Source: Deltaproteobacteria bacterium
GTDB taxonomy: Bacteria > Desulfobacterota > BSN033 > WVXP01
Direction: 5' to 3'
Length of the DNA: 64,000 bases
Assembly: GCA_019308905.1 (NCBI GenBank)
Contig: JAFDHF010000004.1
Location: forward strand, 62,001-126,000
Both the position numbers and the translations under genes were made by a program. How positions within the stretch are numbered: the stretch's first letter is position 1; the number at the start of each line of letters is the position of its first letter. Positions 17,484-26,598 of this stretch are shown here, one piece after another. The notes below the pieces were generated by a model. It saw nothing but the letters and a program-made list of their open reading frames with translations, made no database searches and was not told where the DNA came from.

Positions 17484-19607
17484 CTATCCCTCCATCTGAA
17501 ATCTCGGGACCTCGGGGAGTTTGATCCACCGGTTGAAGTAGAACGTGTAATCCCCGGTCTTTGTGGGCCTGATCCGGCTGTAGCGGACGGCGCCGCTCGC
17601 ATCGACCCTCTTGATGACGATTCGCTTGTCCAGGATGGCCGTCCACTTTCCCACATAGAGAAACGTGTAGGGCTGCTCTCTTGCGATGATCTCATGCAAA
17701 CGATGGCAGTATCGAACCTGCCGGTCATGGTCATATTCCTGACGGATCTTGATGATGAGATCGTCTGCCTCCTTGTTTCGGAAGCCCACAAAATTGAGCT
17801 GGTTCGGCTGGGTCTGGCTCGAGTGCCAGATCTGGTAGAGGTCGGGTTCGATTCCCATCGACCAGCCGAGAATCAGGGCGTCAAAGTCGTGCTTGTTTAC
17901 CCTCTCCTGGATGAAGACCGCCCATTCCAGCACATCGGTCCTCACGTCGATGCCGATTTTTCTCCACGAATCCTGTGCTATGGAAAGGATGGCCTGCCGG
18001 ATGTTGTTACCCTGGTTCGTGATGAGGGTGAATTGGAGGCGCTTTCCGTTCTTCTCGAGCCAACCGTCGGCTCCCCTCCGCCAGCCTGCCTCGGCAAGGA
18101 GAGCCAGGGCCCCTTCGGGATCGTATTGGAGGGGCGAGACCTGATGGTTGTAGTAGTCGGTCTGTTTCGGGAAAGGCCCTGTGATCCTCTCCCCCTGACC
18201 ATAGAGCACGTATTTTATGATCTTTTCGACATCGATGGCCATGCCCAGGGCCTTGCGCACCCGGCGATCCTTGAATGGCTCCCTCCGCATGTTATAGCCG
18301 ATGTACGTGTAGCCGAAAGAGAGGCCTGTGAAATGCTGGTAGGCGGGATCCCGACTCAACCGCTCAACCTGGTGAGGCTGGACGGCGTAGCTGTCCACGG
18401 TACCGGCATAGAACTCCATCTCCTGGGTCAGCAGATCCGGCAGGATGCGGAGGGTGTACTGCCTGTAGTTCGGCGCACCCTCCCAGTAGTCTTCGAACCG
18501 GTCCAACACGATGTACTGATCACTCTTCCACTCGCGAAAGCGGAAGGGTCCACACCCGATGGGATGGCGATTGAACGAGCTTTGACGGACGTAGAACTTA
18601 TCCGGATCCATCCCCCTGCGCTTGGCTTCTTCCCTGAGGGCCTTCGAGTTCAACAGGTGAGCGGGCAGGATGCCCATGGCCCAGGTGCCCAGAGCAGGTG
18701 AATAGAGCCGCTTGTAAACGATACGGACGGTCAGGGGATCGAGGACCTCCACCCTCTTGACAGGCTCATAATCCGATACACGGGGAGAGAGGTTGTGGGG
18801 ATCGATGATGGCCTCATAGGTGAACTTCACATCCTCGGCACTGAAGAGGTGGCCGTCGTGGAACCTCACATTGGGCCGGAGGTGAAAGAGAATGACGGGG
18901 TTGTGCTCTGTGGCCGGGAGGAGCTCCTTTGCATAGGCCGCCCTCTTGGAAGAGAAGGGTTCCCGAAGAGGCCCGATGAACCCCGACCCGTCAAAGGAAG
19001 TGAAATAGGCCTCGCCCAGGAGTTTGGAGAGATGGGTGAAAAGATCCTGGTCCACTCTTCGCAAAACCAGGCGGATCCTCGGGGGAGCCTCGACTGGAAT
19101 CGAGACGGTAGTCTCCTTACCCTCCGGCCCTTTCTCTCTTTTCAAGACCCTGAAGGACCTGGCCGGAAGGAGTGAGATCTCCTTGATGTTGGCCAGCGAT
19201 CTCGAAACCGGATCGTCACGCCCCCGGCTTTCCCGAATGGCCTCTCTCAGGAGCCGGATCGTGCCCTGGCCGTCGGTCGAACCCACAAGCGGGATCTGGG
19301 CCCGGTCGTTCACGTAGAAATAGGCCTCTTCATAGATCTCCCAGCGGGTGGCCAGACGTCCTCTGAAATTGAGGTCCTCGTCCCTGTCGATGAGACCCTC
19401 GAAGACCTTTGCCTCGATGGCACTGCTCGCGCTGTCGGCCGAGAGAATCGGGTTCAATATGTGGGCGTCCCCGATAGAGGCGTCGATATATTCACCGAGC
19501 CTCTCAGGATTGCCCCTTGTCTGTTCTTCATAGGTGGGCACCCAGAAGTAGGACTGGATCAGAAATAGTATGAAAAGGGTGGGAACCCACGTAAGAAGCC
19601 GACGCAT
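17484..19607 (-). CDS. Peptide-type ABC transporter extracellular binding protein (SBP family 5), long form
   Basis: A 707-residue binding protein, longer than the usual 500-600. It begins with a membrane anchor or uncleaved signal (RRLLTWVPTLFILFLIQSYF). The canonical family order is present: ILNPILSADSAS early, then VRFHDGHLFSAEDVKFTYEA, then RRVRKALGMAIDVEKI, and finally the C-terminal lobe with FDALILGWSMGIEPD and NFVGFRNKEADDLI. About 150 extra residues sit between the N-terminal lobe motifs (residues 80-230). It is the first gene of a five-gene importer operon and contrasts in domain order with the binding protein at 39750. Confidence 0.88.
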   Translation of the reverse strand: MRRLLTWVPTLFILFLIQSYFWVPTYEEQTRGNPERLGEYIDASIGDAHILNPILSADSASSAIEAKVFEGLIDRDEDLNFRGRLATRWEIYEEAYFYVNDRAQIPLVGSTDGQGTIRLLREAIRESRGRDDPVSRSLANIKEISLLPARSFRVLKREKGPEGKETTVSIPVEAPPRIRLVLRRVDQDLFTHLSKLLGEAYFTSFDGSGFIGPLREPFSSKRAAYAKELLPATEHNPVILFHLRPNVRFHDGHLFSAEDVKFTYEAIIDPHNLSPRVSDYEPVKRVEVLDPLTVRIVYKRLYSPALGTWAMGILPAHLLNSKALREEAKRRGMDPDKFYVRQSSFNRHPIGCGPFRFREWKSDQYIVLDRFEDYWEGAPNYRQYTLRILPDLLTQEMEFYAGTVDSYAVQPHQVERLSRDPAYQHFTGLSFGYTYIGYNMRREPFKDRRVRKALGMAIDVEKIIKYVLYGQGERITGPFPKQTDYYNHQVSPLQYDPEGALALLAEAGWRRGADGWLEKNGKRLQFTLITNQGNNIRQAILSIAQDSWRKIGIDVRTDVLEWAVFIQERVNKHDFDALILGWSMGIEPDLYQIWHSSQTQPNQLNFVGFRNKEADDLIIKIRQEYDHDRQVRYCHRLHEIIAREQPYTFLYVGKWTAILDKRIVIKRVDASGAVRYSRIRPTKTGDYTFYFNRWIKLPEVPRFQMEG

Positions 19608-19640
19608 CGCCCCTGCCTACTCCTCCAGACCGTGCCGGTT

Positions 19641-20312
19641 TCACCGGCAGGTAATCAACACCGAGTAACCCAACGATACCAGGTTCTCCGCCGTGGGATA
19701 GGCCCCCTCCTTTGACTCGAACCTGCCCACGCGGACCCGGTAGTAACGCTCCCCGTCGAGCTCCAGAACCGTCATGTACGCCTGCCCATAGAGGCTCCGC
19801 AACCGCCTGAGAAGGCGAAGCGCATTCCCCTTCTCGCTGAAAGCACCCACCTGAACCGTGTAAGAGGGAGGTTCCTTATAGGGATGGTCGGCCATGTCGA
19901 GAGCCACCACCTCGACTCTGGCCGTTCCCTTTTCGACCATACCGATGGCTCGGGCAGCAGCGTAGGAGAGATCGATGATCCTCCCCCTGACAAAAGGTCC
20001 CCTATCGTTGATCCTGACCCCCACAGAACGGTGGTTTTCCAGGTTTGTCACCATGACGGACGTCCCGAGGGGAAGCGTCCTGTGAGCCGCCGTCATCTCG
20101 TACATGTCGTAGATTTCGCCACTGGCCGTCTGTCTCCCGTGAAACCCGCCCCCGTACCACGAGGCGATCCCCCTCTGCCTGTATGCCCGTCCCCTTGTTT
20201 CAGGCCCTGATTCCGGGGGCCTCTTTATCGAAGGCAGACTCGGGCCGACACAGGAGCATGCAATCAAGCAGAGACCCAGCAGCAGAGATACCTGGAATCT
20301 TCCAGCAGCCAT
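19641..20312 (-). CDS. rlpA: RlpA-family septal lytic transglycosylase lipoprotein with SPOR domain
   Basis: A 223-residue outer-membrane lipoprotein. With the start at 20312 the protein begins with a lipoprotein signal whose lipobox is LIAC (Cys19). Residues from about 50 hold the double-psi beta-barrel ([19 protein letters not shown], then ASP-type motif [16 protein letters not shown]) that cleaves denuded glycan strands, and residues about 150-223 are a SPOR domain ([14 protein letters not shown]) that targets it to the division site. It lies 13 bp after the radical SAM gene in the same direction. Confidence 0.92.
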   Translation of the reverse strand: MAAGRFQVSLLLGLCLIACSCVGPSLPSIKRPPESGPETRGRAYRQRGIASWYGGGFHGRQTASGEIYDMYEMTAAHRTLPLGTSVMVTNLENHRSVGVRINDRGPFVRGRIIDLSYAAARAIGMVEKGTARVEVVALDMADHPYKEPPSYTVQVGAFSEKGNALRLLRRLRSLYGQAYMTVLELDGERYYRVRVGRFESKEGAYPTAENLVSLGYSVLITCR

Positions 20313-20325
20313 CGCCCCCCGGCTC

Positions 20326-21420
20326 TTACGGCCTTGCCCTCCGGCGGCCTGCCAGTTCCACCCTGGACAAGCCGAAAGAGCCCCTCGAACTTTCCAGAAG
20401 AACCCTTCCCCTGGGCAGGGCCGGAGATGAAAAGATCTCAATCGACTCCAACCCATAGGTCTTCTTCAGCCTTGACAGATTCTCTCTCTTCTCGCCCGTG
20501 AGATACGAACGGTCACCAGGAGAAACGAAGAATCTCACGCTGTCCCCCTCTCCGCTTCCCTCTTCCACAAGCCTCGACGCCATGTCGTAGAAGATGGAGG
20601 ATTCCACGAGGGACCTGAAGCCCGGGTGGTATGGACCGGCCAGAACGGTCCCCGGAGCACCAAGCCTGTCGGTTGCCTGGAGTCCCACACGGATCACGGG
20701 GATCTCGGCCTTCTCGAAGAGCTTCATCCCTTCTTTGGCCCACTCCACCGCCTCCACAAGGGAAAGAGGCTCGTAGAGCCCTCTCCGATGGAGTCCCTCA
20801 AGGGGGGATCCTTTCATCACCAGAAGGGGATAGATCCTGGCAAAGTCCGGATTCAGGTCCACGACCCGGCGAACCGTCATCAGAAAGAGCTCGATATCCT
20901 CTCCGGGCAGACCGAGCATGATCTGAATGCCCACCTCGAATCCCCCGCGCCTGAGGAGATCGACACTCTGCTCAACATCTTTCCGTGTATGACCCCTCCG
21001 GCTCTTCGAAAGGATCTCATCCACCATGGACTGGGCTCCCACCTCGACGGTCTCGACATGGTACGACGACAGGAGCTCGAGTCCCTCCCGCTCAATTGCA
21101 TCGGGTCTGGTGGAGATTCGAAGGGCATCGACCTTATTCCCCCGGATGAAGGGACTCACCCCTCGGAGAAGGGTCTCCTGTTCATACCGGGGAAGGGCTG
21201 TGAATGTTCCCCCGTAGAATGCGACCTCTCTCCTCTCCCTCCGCCCCTCCATGGTTCCCAAGAAGGAGACGATCCTATCCCGAACATGACCGACAGAGGG
21301 CAATCCAGCGCTCCTGCCTGTGGCGATCTCCTGGTTACAGAAGACGCACCGGTGGGGGCATCCCTGATGGGTAATAAAGATCGGAATAATCAATCGCCTT
21401 CCCGGACGGCGGTCTCTCAT
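20326..21420 (-). CDS. Elp3/YhcC-like radical SAM protein
   Basis: A 364-residue radical SAM enzyme. The cluster motif is C21-x3-C25-x2-C28 (CPHRCVFC), followed by [13 protein letters not shown] and the Elp3-like segment [20 protein letters not shown]. There is no acetyltransferase domain. Such proteins often sit next to rnc in deltaproteobacterial genomes, as here, and are thought to act on RNA, but no substrate is established for this group. A 117-bp gap separates it from rnc. Confidence 0.82.
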   Translation of the reverse strand: MRDRRPGRRLIIPIFITHQGCPHRCVFCNQEIATGRSAGLPSVGHVRDRIVSFLGTMEGRRERREVAFYGGTFTALPRYEQETLLRGVSPFIRGNKVDALRISTRPDAIEREGLELLSSYHVETVEVGAQSMVDEILSKSRRGHTRKDVEQSVDLLRRGGFEVGIQIMLGLPGEDIELFLMTVRRVVDLNPDFARIYPLLVMKGSPLEGLHRRGLYEPLSLVEAVEWAKEGMKLFEKAEIPVIRVGLQATDRLGAPGTVLAGPYHPGFRSLVESSIFYDMASRLVEEGSGEGDSVRFFVSPGDRSYLTGEKRENLSRLKKTYGLESIEIFSSPALPRGRVLLESSRGSFGLSRVELAGRRRARP

Positions 21421-21537
21421 TTCCGCACCCCAGGCCAGCCGGTCCCGGCCCCCTCAACCGGGGACCCTCTCCCGTCCTGCTTGTCGGTCCCTGTCCCCTT
21501 CTCTTTGGAGCCACGCCCTCGGGAGGGTTTCCTTCTT

Positions 21538-22302
21538 TCAGGGGGGATCCGGGCCTGCCCTCAATCTTTTCAAGGCTTGCTCGGCTGCCTGCTGTTCGGC
21601 TTCCTTCTTGCTCTTCCCCTCTCCCTGCCCCATGGCCACTCCGCCGATGGAAACAGAAACACGAAACCTCTTGTCGTGATCAGGCCCGGACTCGCTCACC
21701 AGGGTGTAACAGGGCATAGTCTGCTGCTGTCTCTGGCTCTGCTCCTGGAGGAGCGTCTTGAAATCCTGCTTTCCTGCCTTTAACCCTGCCGCCTCCAACC
21801 TCCCGGACAGGTGGGCCTGCAGCATCTCGAATGCCCCTTGGTACCCCCCGTCGAGATAGACAGCCCCCACCACTGCCTCGTAGGAATCCGCCAAGATCGA
21901 AGCCTTTCCTCTCCCCCCTGTCCGGTCCTCCCCTTTGCCCAGAAGAAGGAATTCCCCCAAACCGATCTCCCTGGCCACTCTTGCCAGGGCTCTCTTGCTC
22001 ACCACCGAGGACCTAATCCTGGTGAGCTCCCCTTCTGGTTTGTCTGGAAACCGGCTCATGACCAGGTGGCTCGTCACCGCGTTGAGGACAGCATCACCTA
22101 GAAACTCAAGCCTCTCGTTGTCACAAAGCCCATGCCCGGGGTTCTCATGAGCGTAGGATCTATGGGTCACGGCCTGGTTGAGGAGTTCCTCGTTCCGGAA
22201 CCGGTAGCCAAGCCTGACCTGGACAAGCTCGAGCCATCCCGGTTTCCCCCACCTGGGCGTCTCCATAGAACCTACTCTAGTCCACCGGTTCGCCGGCGGC
22301 AA
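21538..22302 (-). CDS. rnc: Ribonuclease III
   Basis: A double-strand-specific endoribonuclease that processes rRNA and mRNA. The catalytic signature NERLEFLGDAVL is at residues 62-73, the second acidic motif in DSYEAVVGAVYLDGG follows, and a double-stranded-RNA-binding domain (FKTLLQEQSQ to EQQAAEQALKRL) ends the protein. The TTG at 22302 has AGGAG at good spacing and overlaps mtaB by 26 bp; the ATG at 22266 gives a 242-residue product with a weaker ribosome site. Confidence 0.93.
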   Translation of the reverse strand: MPPANRWTRVGSMETPRWGKPGWLELVQVRLGYRFRNEELLNQAVTHRSYAHENPGHGLCDNERLEFLGDAVLNAVTSHLVMSRFPDKPEGELTRIRSSVVSKRALARVAREIGLGEFLLLGKGEDRTGGRGKASILADSYEAVVGAVYLDGGYQGAFEMLQAHLSGRLEAAGLKAGKQDFKTLLQEQSQRQQQTMPCYTLVSESGPDHDKRFRVSVSIGGVAMGQGEGKSKKEAEQQAAEQALKRLRAGPDPP

Positions 22303-23641
22303 CCCTTTCTCCTCTGACCTTCTCTCCCCTCACCCCGGTGATTTCGACTTCTAGCTCCCCGGCCGGGGAGGGGTTCCTTCGGTCAGGTTCGATCCAGACA
22401 GGAATATAGTTTCTGGAAAGACCTCTTTGCAAGCCTTTCCCGTCCGTCTTCGTCCCCTCCACCAGGATCCGAACCCTCTGGTGGAGAAACCGGCTGTAGA
22501 AGGCAGCCCTCTTCTTCTGCCCGACATCCCGCAAGATCCTGCACCGCTCCCGAATCTCAGAGGACCCGACCTTCTGCGGAAGCTCAGAGGCCACGGTCCC
22601 AGGGCGGGAGGAAAAGGGGAAAACATGCAGGTATGCCACGGGGAGGCTCTCGATCAGGTCGACCGTGTTTTGGAAATGACGGGCGTCCTCTCCGGGGAAT
22701 CCCCCGATCACATCGAGACCCACGCAGACAGAAGGGATACTTCTGACGATCTCAACAACCAGAGACATGAAGTCCTTCCGGGTGTACCCCCGATTCATGC
22801 GGGAAAGGATCTCGTCGTCCCCACTCTGCAGGGGAATATGGAGATGGGGACAGACTCTCTCCGAGTCACGGATGGCCGAGACGAGAGGCCCGGAAAGATC
22901 GGTGGGTTCAATAGAACTCAACCTGATCCGAGGGGGCAGGCCTTCCACTCCCTCGAGTCGATGCAAGAACTCGGCCAGAGACGTGGGAGGGGAGAGGTCA
23001 AGGCCGTAGCTGCCGAGCCTGACCCCCGTTAGGACCACCTCCCAGTATCCACTTGCCCTCAGGCGCAGCAGCTCCTCCAGGGCCTTTTCCGGTGGAAGGC
23101 TGCGGCTCCTCCCTCTGGCCCTGGGCACGATGCAGTAACTACAGGAGCCGTTGCAACCGTCCTGGATCTTGAGGAAAGCTCTGCTGTGGCCGGAAAAACC
23201 CCTGACACTAAAACCCTCCAGGGGAGCATTCACAAGGGGGGGGACTCGAACAAGGGGCTTTTCGCCCTCCTCCAGACGAGAGACTATAGAGGGGATTTCT
23301 CCCTTGGCCTGGTTTCCGAGCACGGCCCAGACCCCCGGCAGCTCACTCGCCTCAAGGGGGAACACCTCGGCATAACATCCCGTAGCGATCACAAGGGCTT
23401 TCGAATTGAGACGTCCCGCCCGCCGAATGAGCTGGCGGGACTGACAATCCGCTCTCCCTGTGACCGTGCAGGTATTGACGATGTAGGTATCCGCCTCCTC
23501 CGTAAAGGGGACCTCCTCAAACCCGGATCGGCGCATTTCCTCCCGAATGACCTGGGAATCGAATTGGTTTACCTTGCACCCCAGGGTAGCGACGGCAAAG
23601 GTTCTCCGCTCCCTCTGGCCCATTCTGCGTCCTGTTGCCAT
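22277..23641 (-). CDS. mtaB: tRNA threonylcarbamoyladenosine methylthiotransferase MtaB
   Basis: A 454-residue radical SAM methylthiotransferase that converts t6A37 to ms2t6A37 in tRNA. It has the N-terminal UPF0004 domain with the MtaB-type motif TLGCKVNQFDS and further cysteines in VNTCTVTG and ATGCYAE for the auxiliary cluster, the radical SAM motif CNGSCSYC near residue 165, and a C-terminal TRAM domain. The KVNQFDS form distinguishes MtaB from MiaB and RimO. It starts three bases after the UPF0280 gene. Confidence 0.93.
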   Translation of the reverse strand: MATGRRMGQRERRTFAVATLGCKVNQFDSQVIREEMRRSGFEEVPFTEEADTYIVNTCTVTGRADCQSRQLIRRAGRLNSKALVIATGCYAEVFPLEASELPGVWAVLGNQAKGEIPSIVSRLEEGEKPLVRVPPLVNAPLEGFSVRGFSGHSRAFLKIQDGCNGSCSYCIVPRARGRSRSLPPEKALEELLRLRASGYWEVVLTGVRLGSYGLDLSPPTSLAEFLHRLEGVEGLPPRIRLSSIEPTDLSGPLVSAIRDSERVCPHLHIPLQSGDDEILSRMNRGYTRKDFMSLVVEIVRSIPSVCVGLDVIGGFPGEDARHFQNTVDLIESLPVAYLHVFPFSSRPGTVASELPQKVGSSEIRERCRILRDVGQKKRAAFYSRFLHQRVRILVEGTKTDGKGLQRGLSRNYIPVWIEPDRRNPSPAGELEVEITGVRGEKVRGERVAAGEPVD

Positions 23642-23644
23642 CCC

Positions 23645-24385
23645 CTACCTCACAGGCTGGATCCTGACAAGCTCCACATCCCCCCAAACCCCGACAGCAT
23701 CGCCTACCACGATCAATACTCCCTCGACACCCTCGATCTCCCGTGCCCTCCCGAGCCCCTCCTCTATGTCCCCCTTGCACCTGACCCGGTTGCCCACGGC
23801 CGTGGCAGCCGCATCCGCGAGAGTCGCCGACTTGGAGAGAACACAGACTGCATCGGCCCTCCCAAGACTCCGGGAATGGCCGACCGTGCCCGATGACGTG
23901 CAGACGCCCAGAGGCATTCTGTGAGGACCGATGCTGATTCCGATCTCCAGGCTCAGAGGGGATGACCCCGCATAGACAGCCACTCTGAGCTCTCTGGTCG
24001 ATCTCATGTAGACATCCCCTCCGTTCTCGACGATCACCTCTCGTGAGCGGGCCAGCAGATCCTGCCCCACAAACTCAGAAATAGCCCCTGCGACCGACGC
24101 CATGGGCCCTACTCCGCATCTCTGGCCTGCCCAGAGCATCTGCCGAACGATCCTCGGAGCCAGGGGGTCCTCTTCGAGGGGAATCAGGGAATCACGAAAA
24201 ACCGGGTTGATAGCAATATAGGCCTCTATGGGCCGGCGGTAACGAACCACAGCATCGCGCACCTCCCTGGTAAAATCCCTGTCCGCCGTGACAAAGAGAT
24301 CGGTTTCTCCCACCGAGACCTGGAAGGTGGCCAGACCATGGGATTTGACCAGGCTGCGGTATCTCCTCTGCTTCTTACCTCCCAT
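23645..24385 (-). CDS. UPF0280 family protein (ApbE-like fold)
   Basis: A 246-residue protein of the UPF0280 family, related in fold to the flavin transferase ApbE. Typical segments are GVGPMASVAGAISEFVGQDL, VENGGDVYMRS and the C-terminal DAAATAVGNRVR. No catalytic role is established for the family. It is coupled tightly to mtaB downstream. Confidence 0.85.
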   Translation of the reverse strand: MGGKKQRRYRSLVKSHGLATFQVSVGETDLFVTADRDFTREVRDAVVRYRRPIEAYIAINPVFRDSLIPLEEDPLAPRIVRQMLWAGQRCGVGPMASVAGAISEFVGQDLLARSREVIVENGGDVYMRSTRELRVAVYAGSSPLSLEIGISIGPHRMPLGVCTSSGTVGHSRSLGRADAVCVLSKSATLADAAATAVGNRVRCKGDIEEGLGRAREIEGVEGVLIVVGDAVGVWGDVELVRIQPVR

Positions 24386-24471
24386 GCCAGAGCCCTCTGC
24401 CTACTGATAAGAGCCGTCTACTGGGCCGGCGTGAAAGGACCAGAGAATCTTCACTCTCTTTCAACGGAATC

Positions 24472-25494
24472 TTACAGATACTTGTCGATGAGAATCTCGG
24501 CAATCTGGACCGCATTAAGGGCAGCTCCTTTGCGGATATTGTCTGAGACGATCCACATGTTAATACCCTTGTCTATGGATTCATCCTCCCGGATTCGCCC
24601 CACAAACGTCTCATCCTTTGCCGCGGCATAGATTGCCAGGGGATACTTGAAAAGAGACGGATCATCCTCCACGACCACACCCGGTGCCTTTGACAGCAGC
24701 TCTTTCACCTCCTGAGGGGTGATCTTTCTTTCCGTCTCGATGTTGACCGACTCCGAATGACCATAGAAGACGGGCACCCTGACGGTGGTGGCTGTAACCC
24801 GGATAGAGTCGTCCTCCATGATCTTCTTGGTCTCGTTGACCATCTTCATCTCTTCCTTTGTGTAACCGTTCTCCAGGAATACGTCGATATGGGGCAGACA
24901 GTTGAAGGCGATCTGGTGAGGATACACCTCGACCTTGATCTCCTGCTGATTAAAGATCGCCCTTGTCTGCTGTTCGAGTTCCTCGATGGCCTCCTTGCCC
25001 GTGCCTGAAACGGCCTGGTAGGTAGAGACAACCACCCTCTTTATCCTCGCCACGTCGTGTATGGGTTTCAGAACAACCACCATCTGTATGGTGGAACAAT
25101 TCGGGTTAGCGATGATATTCTTTTTCTCGTACTGCCGGATGGCATGAGGGTTGACTTCGGGAACTACCAGGGGAACCTCCGGATCCATGCGGAAGGCACT
25201 GGTGTTGTCTATGACTATACAGCCCTGCCCTGCGGCGATGGGGGCGAACTTCTCGCTGATGGATCCGCCTGCAGAGAAGAGGCCGATCTCCATGCCCTTG
25301 AAAGACTCCTCGGTAAGAACCTCTACAGTCACCTCTTCCCCGCGAAACTCGAGCCTCTCCCCTGCACTCCGGGTGGATGCCAGCAACCTGATCCCCTCCA
25401 CCGGGAAATTCCTGTCCTCCAGGACGTTGATCATCTCATTCCCCACCGCACCCGTAGCACCCACGACAGCCACATTGTACCTTCTCTTTGCCAC
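24472..25494 (-). CDS. asd: Aspartate-semialdehyde dehydrogenase
   Basis: A 340-residue NADPH-dependent enzyme that reduces aspartyl-4-phosphate to the semialdehyde, the branch point for lysine/diaminopimelate, threonine and methionine. The nucleotide loop GATGAVG is at residues 12-18 and the catalytic cysteine lies in NPNCSTIQ. The start is a GTG with AGGAGGG five bases upstream. It reads away from the mobile element and has its own candidate promoter. Confidence 0.95.
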   Translation of the reverse strand: MAKRRYNVAVVGATGAVGNEMINVLEDRNFPVEGIRLLASTRSAGERLEFRGEEVTVEVLTEESFKGMEIGLFSAGGSISEKFAPIAAGQGCIVIDNTSAFRMDPEVPLVVPEVNPHAIRQYEKKNIIANPNCSTIQMVVVLKPIHDVARIKRVVVSTYQAVSGTGKEAIEELEQQTRAIFNQQEIKVEVYPHQIAFNCLPHIDVFLENGYTKEEMKMVNETKKIMEDDSIRVTATTVRVPVFYGHSESVNIETERKITPQEVKELLSKAPGVVVEDDPSLFKYPLAIYAAAKDETFVGRIREDESIDKGINMWIVSDNIRKGAALNAVQIAEILIDKYL

Positions 25495-25524
25495 GGAAAC
25501 CCTCCTGACATATGAAATTCCGAT

Positions 25525-25530
25525 ATATTA
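25525..25530 (-). promoter_or_regulatory. Extended -10 promoter for asd
   Basis: On the minus strand TGGTAATAT forms an extended -10 element (hexamer TAATAT at 25525-25530) about 30 bp upstream of the asd start. No good -35 is seen, as expected for an extended -10 promoter. Confidence 0.35.
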
Positions 25531-25559
25531 CCACATCTCCACAAAACAGGCCACCCCGG

Positions 25560-25579
25560 AGGGGTCAAGTCTTTTTTTG
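25560..25579 (+). repeat. Left inverted repeat of the RAYT element
   Basis: The sequence aggggtcaagtctttttttg reads inward. It is perfectly complementary to 26570-26589. The core GGGGTCA-GTCTT also occurs upstream of trpS at 56355-56375. Confidence 0.85.
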
Positions 25580-25612
25580 ACACATCTCCCCTCTTTGTGG
25601 TATGCATAGGCT

Positions 25613-26584
25613 ATGTCACGACCTCTTCGTATTGAATACCCCGGTGCCTGTTATCACGTGATGAATCGAGGGTTGGCAGGACAAAAAATCTTTGCCTCGG
25701 CTCTCGACTTCGCAGACTTCTTTGCCTTAATCGACGACGCCTGGAGGAGGTGGCAGATTCAGGTCTTCGCCCACTGTCTTATGGGGACCCACTATCACCT
25801 TGCCATTCAAACCCCCCTTGGAAACCTCCAAAGAGTAATGCGCCATATCGACGGGGTCTACACCCAGCGATTCAACCGCCGCCGCAACAGGGACGGGCCC
25901 CTCTTTCGGGGCCGCTACAAGGCCATCCTGATCGATGGTGATGTCTATCTGGCGGCTGTGGTACGCTATATTCATCTTAACCCTGTGGGAGCTGGCGAAA
26001 CCGATGCCCCGCAAAACTATCCCTGGAGCAGCCATCGCTACTATGTGGGGCTCGAAAAGGCCCCCAGGTGGCTATCCTTTCAAAGAGTCCTCTCCGACTA
26101 TGGGAGCCACAAGGCCTTTCACGAGTTTGTTCTATCTGGAAATGAGAAGGCCCTGGTTGAGTTCTACTCTAACAAGAGGCGTGCTCCCATATTGGGAAAC
26201 GAGCGGTTCACCTCCTGGGTCAGGGAAGGCAACTTTCCTCTGAGCATGGAACATGTGAAGTACGAAACCAGGCCTCTGAGGCCGCGCGTCTCCTCGGTAA
26301 TCGGGGCGGTGGCCGAGAGCTATGGCATTTCTCAAGCTATGATACTTCATGGCAGGAGGGGACAGAGAAACGAAGCCAGGCAGCTGGCCATGTATCTGAC
26401 AAGGGAACTCTGTGATCTGTCGTTGATGAAGATTGCACAGATCTTCTCCCTGGAAAGTTATGGTGGGGTCGGGACGGTCTGTACTTTGATAGCAAGGCGG
26501 ATTAGAAAGGACGCAGCACTCCGGAGCCGCATCCAGCAAATCCTGGAGATGATCGAGCGAAGTTCTATGCAAAAAAAGACTTGA
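25613..26584 (+). CDS. REP-associated tyrosine transposase (RAYT, IS200-like Y1 family) with a C-terminal DnaA-like domain
   Basis: A 323-residue single-strand DNA nuclease/transposase. The N-terminal Y1 domain has the opening MSRPLRIEYPGACYHVMNRG, the metal-binding motif H60-Y61-H62 in MGTHYHLAI, the catalytic tyrosine in DGVYTQRFNRR and LFRGRYKAILID, then RYIHLNPV. From about residue 225 to the end there is a helix-turn-helix region resembling the DnaA C-terminal domain (EARQLAMYLTRELCDLS, GVGTVCTLIARR). The final codons and TGA stop lie inside the right inverted repeat, so the element end and the gene end coincide. Confidence 0.88.
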   Translation: MSRPLRIEYPGACYHVMNRGLAGQKIFASALDFADFFALIDDAWRRWQIQVFAHCLMGTHYHLAIQTPLGNLQRVMRHIDGVYTQRFNRRRNRDGPLFRGRYKAILIDGDVYLAAVVRYIHLNPVGAGETDAPQNYPWSSHRYYVGLEKAPRWLSFQRVLSDYGSHKAFHEFVLSGNEKALVEFYSNKRRAPILGNERFTSWVREGNFPLSMEHVKYETRPLRPRVSSVIGAVAESYGISQAMILHGRRGQRNEARQLAMYLTRELCDLSLMKIAQIFSLESYGGVGTVCTLIARRIRKDAALRSRIQQILEMIERSSMQKKT

Positions 26585-26589
26585 CCCCT
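26570..26589 (-). repeat. Right inverted repeat of the RAYT element
   Basis: The exact reverse complement of 25560-25579. It contains the last codons and the stop of the transposase gene. Confidence 0.85.
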
Positions 26590-26598
26590 TCCGCGAGG

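Larger units (their letters stand above)
25560..26589 (+). mobile_element. RAYT-type element bounded by perfect 20-bp inverted repeats
   Basis: A single-gene element of 1,030 bp. Its ends are exact inverted copies (25560-25579 and 26570-26589). The encoded protein is a Y1 transposase of the REP-associated class, which recognises hairpin-forming REP-like sequences rather than making target-site duplications; none is seen. The right end is 9 bp from the dinB start. Confidence 0.72.
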
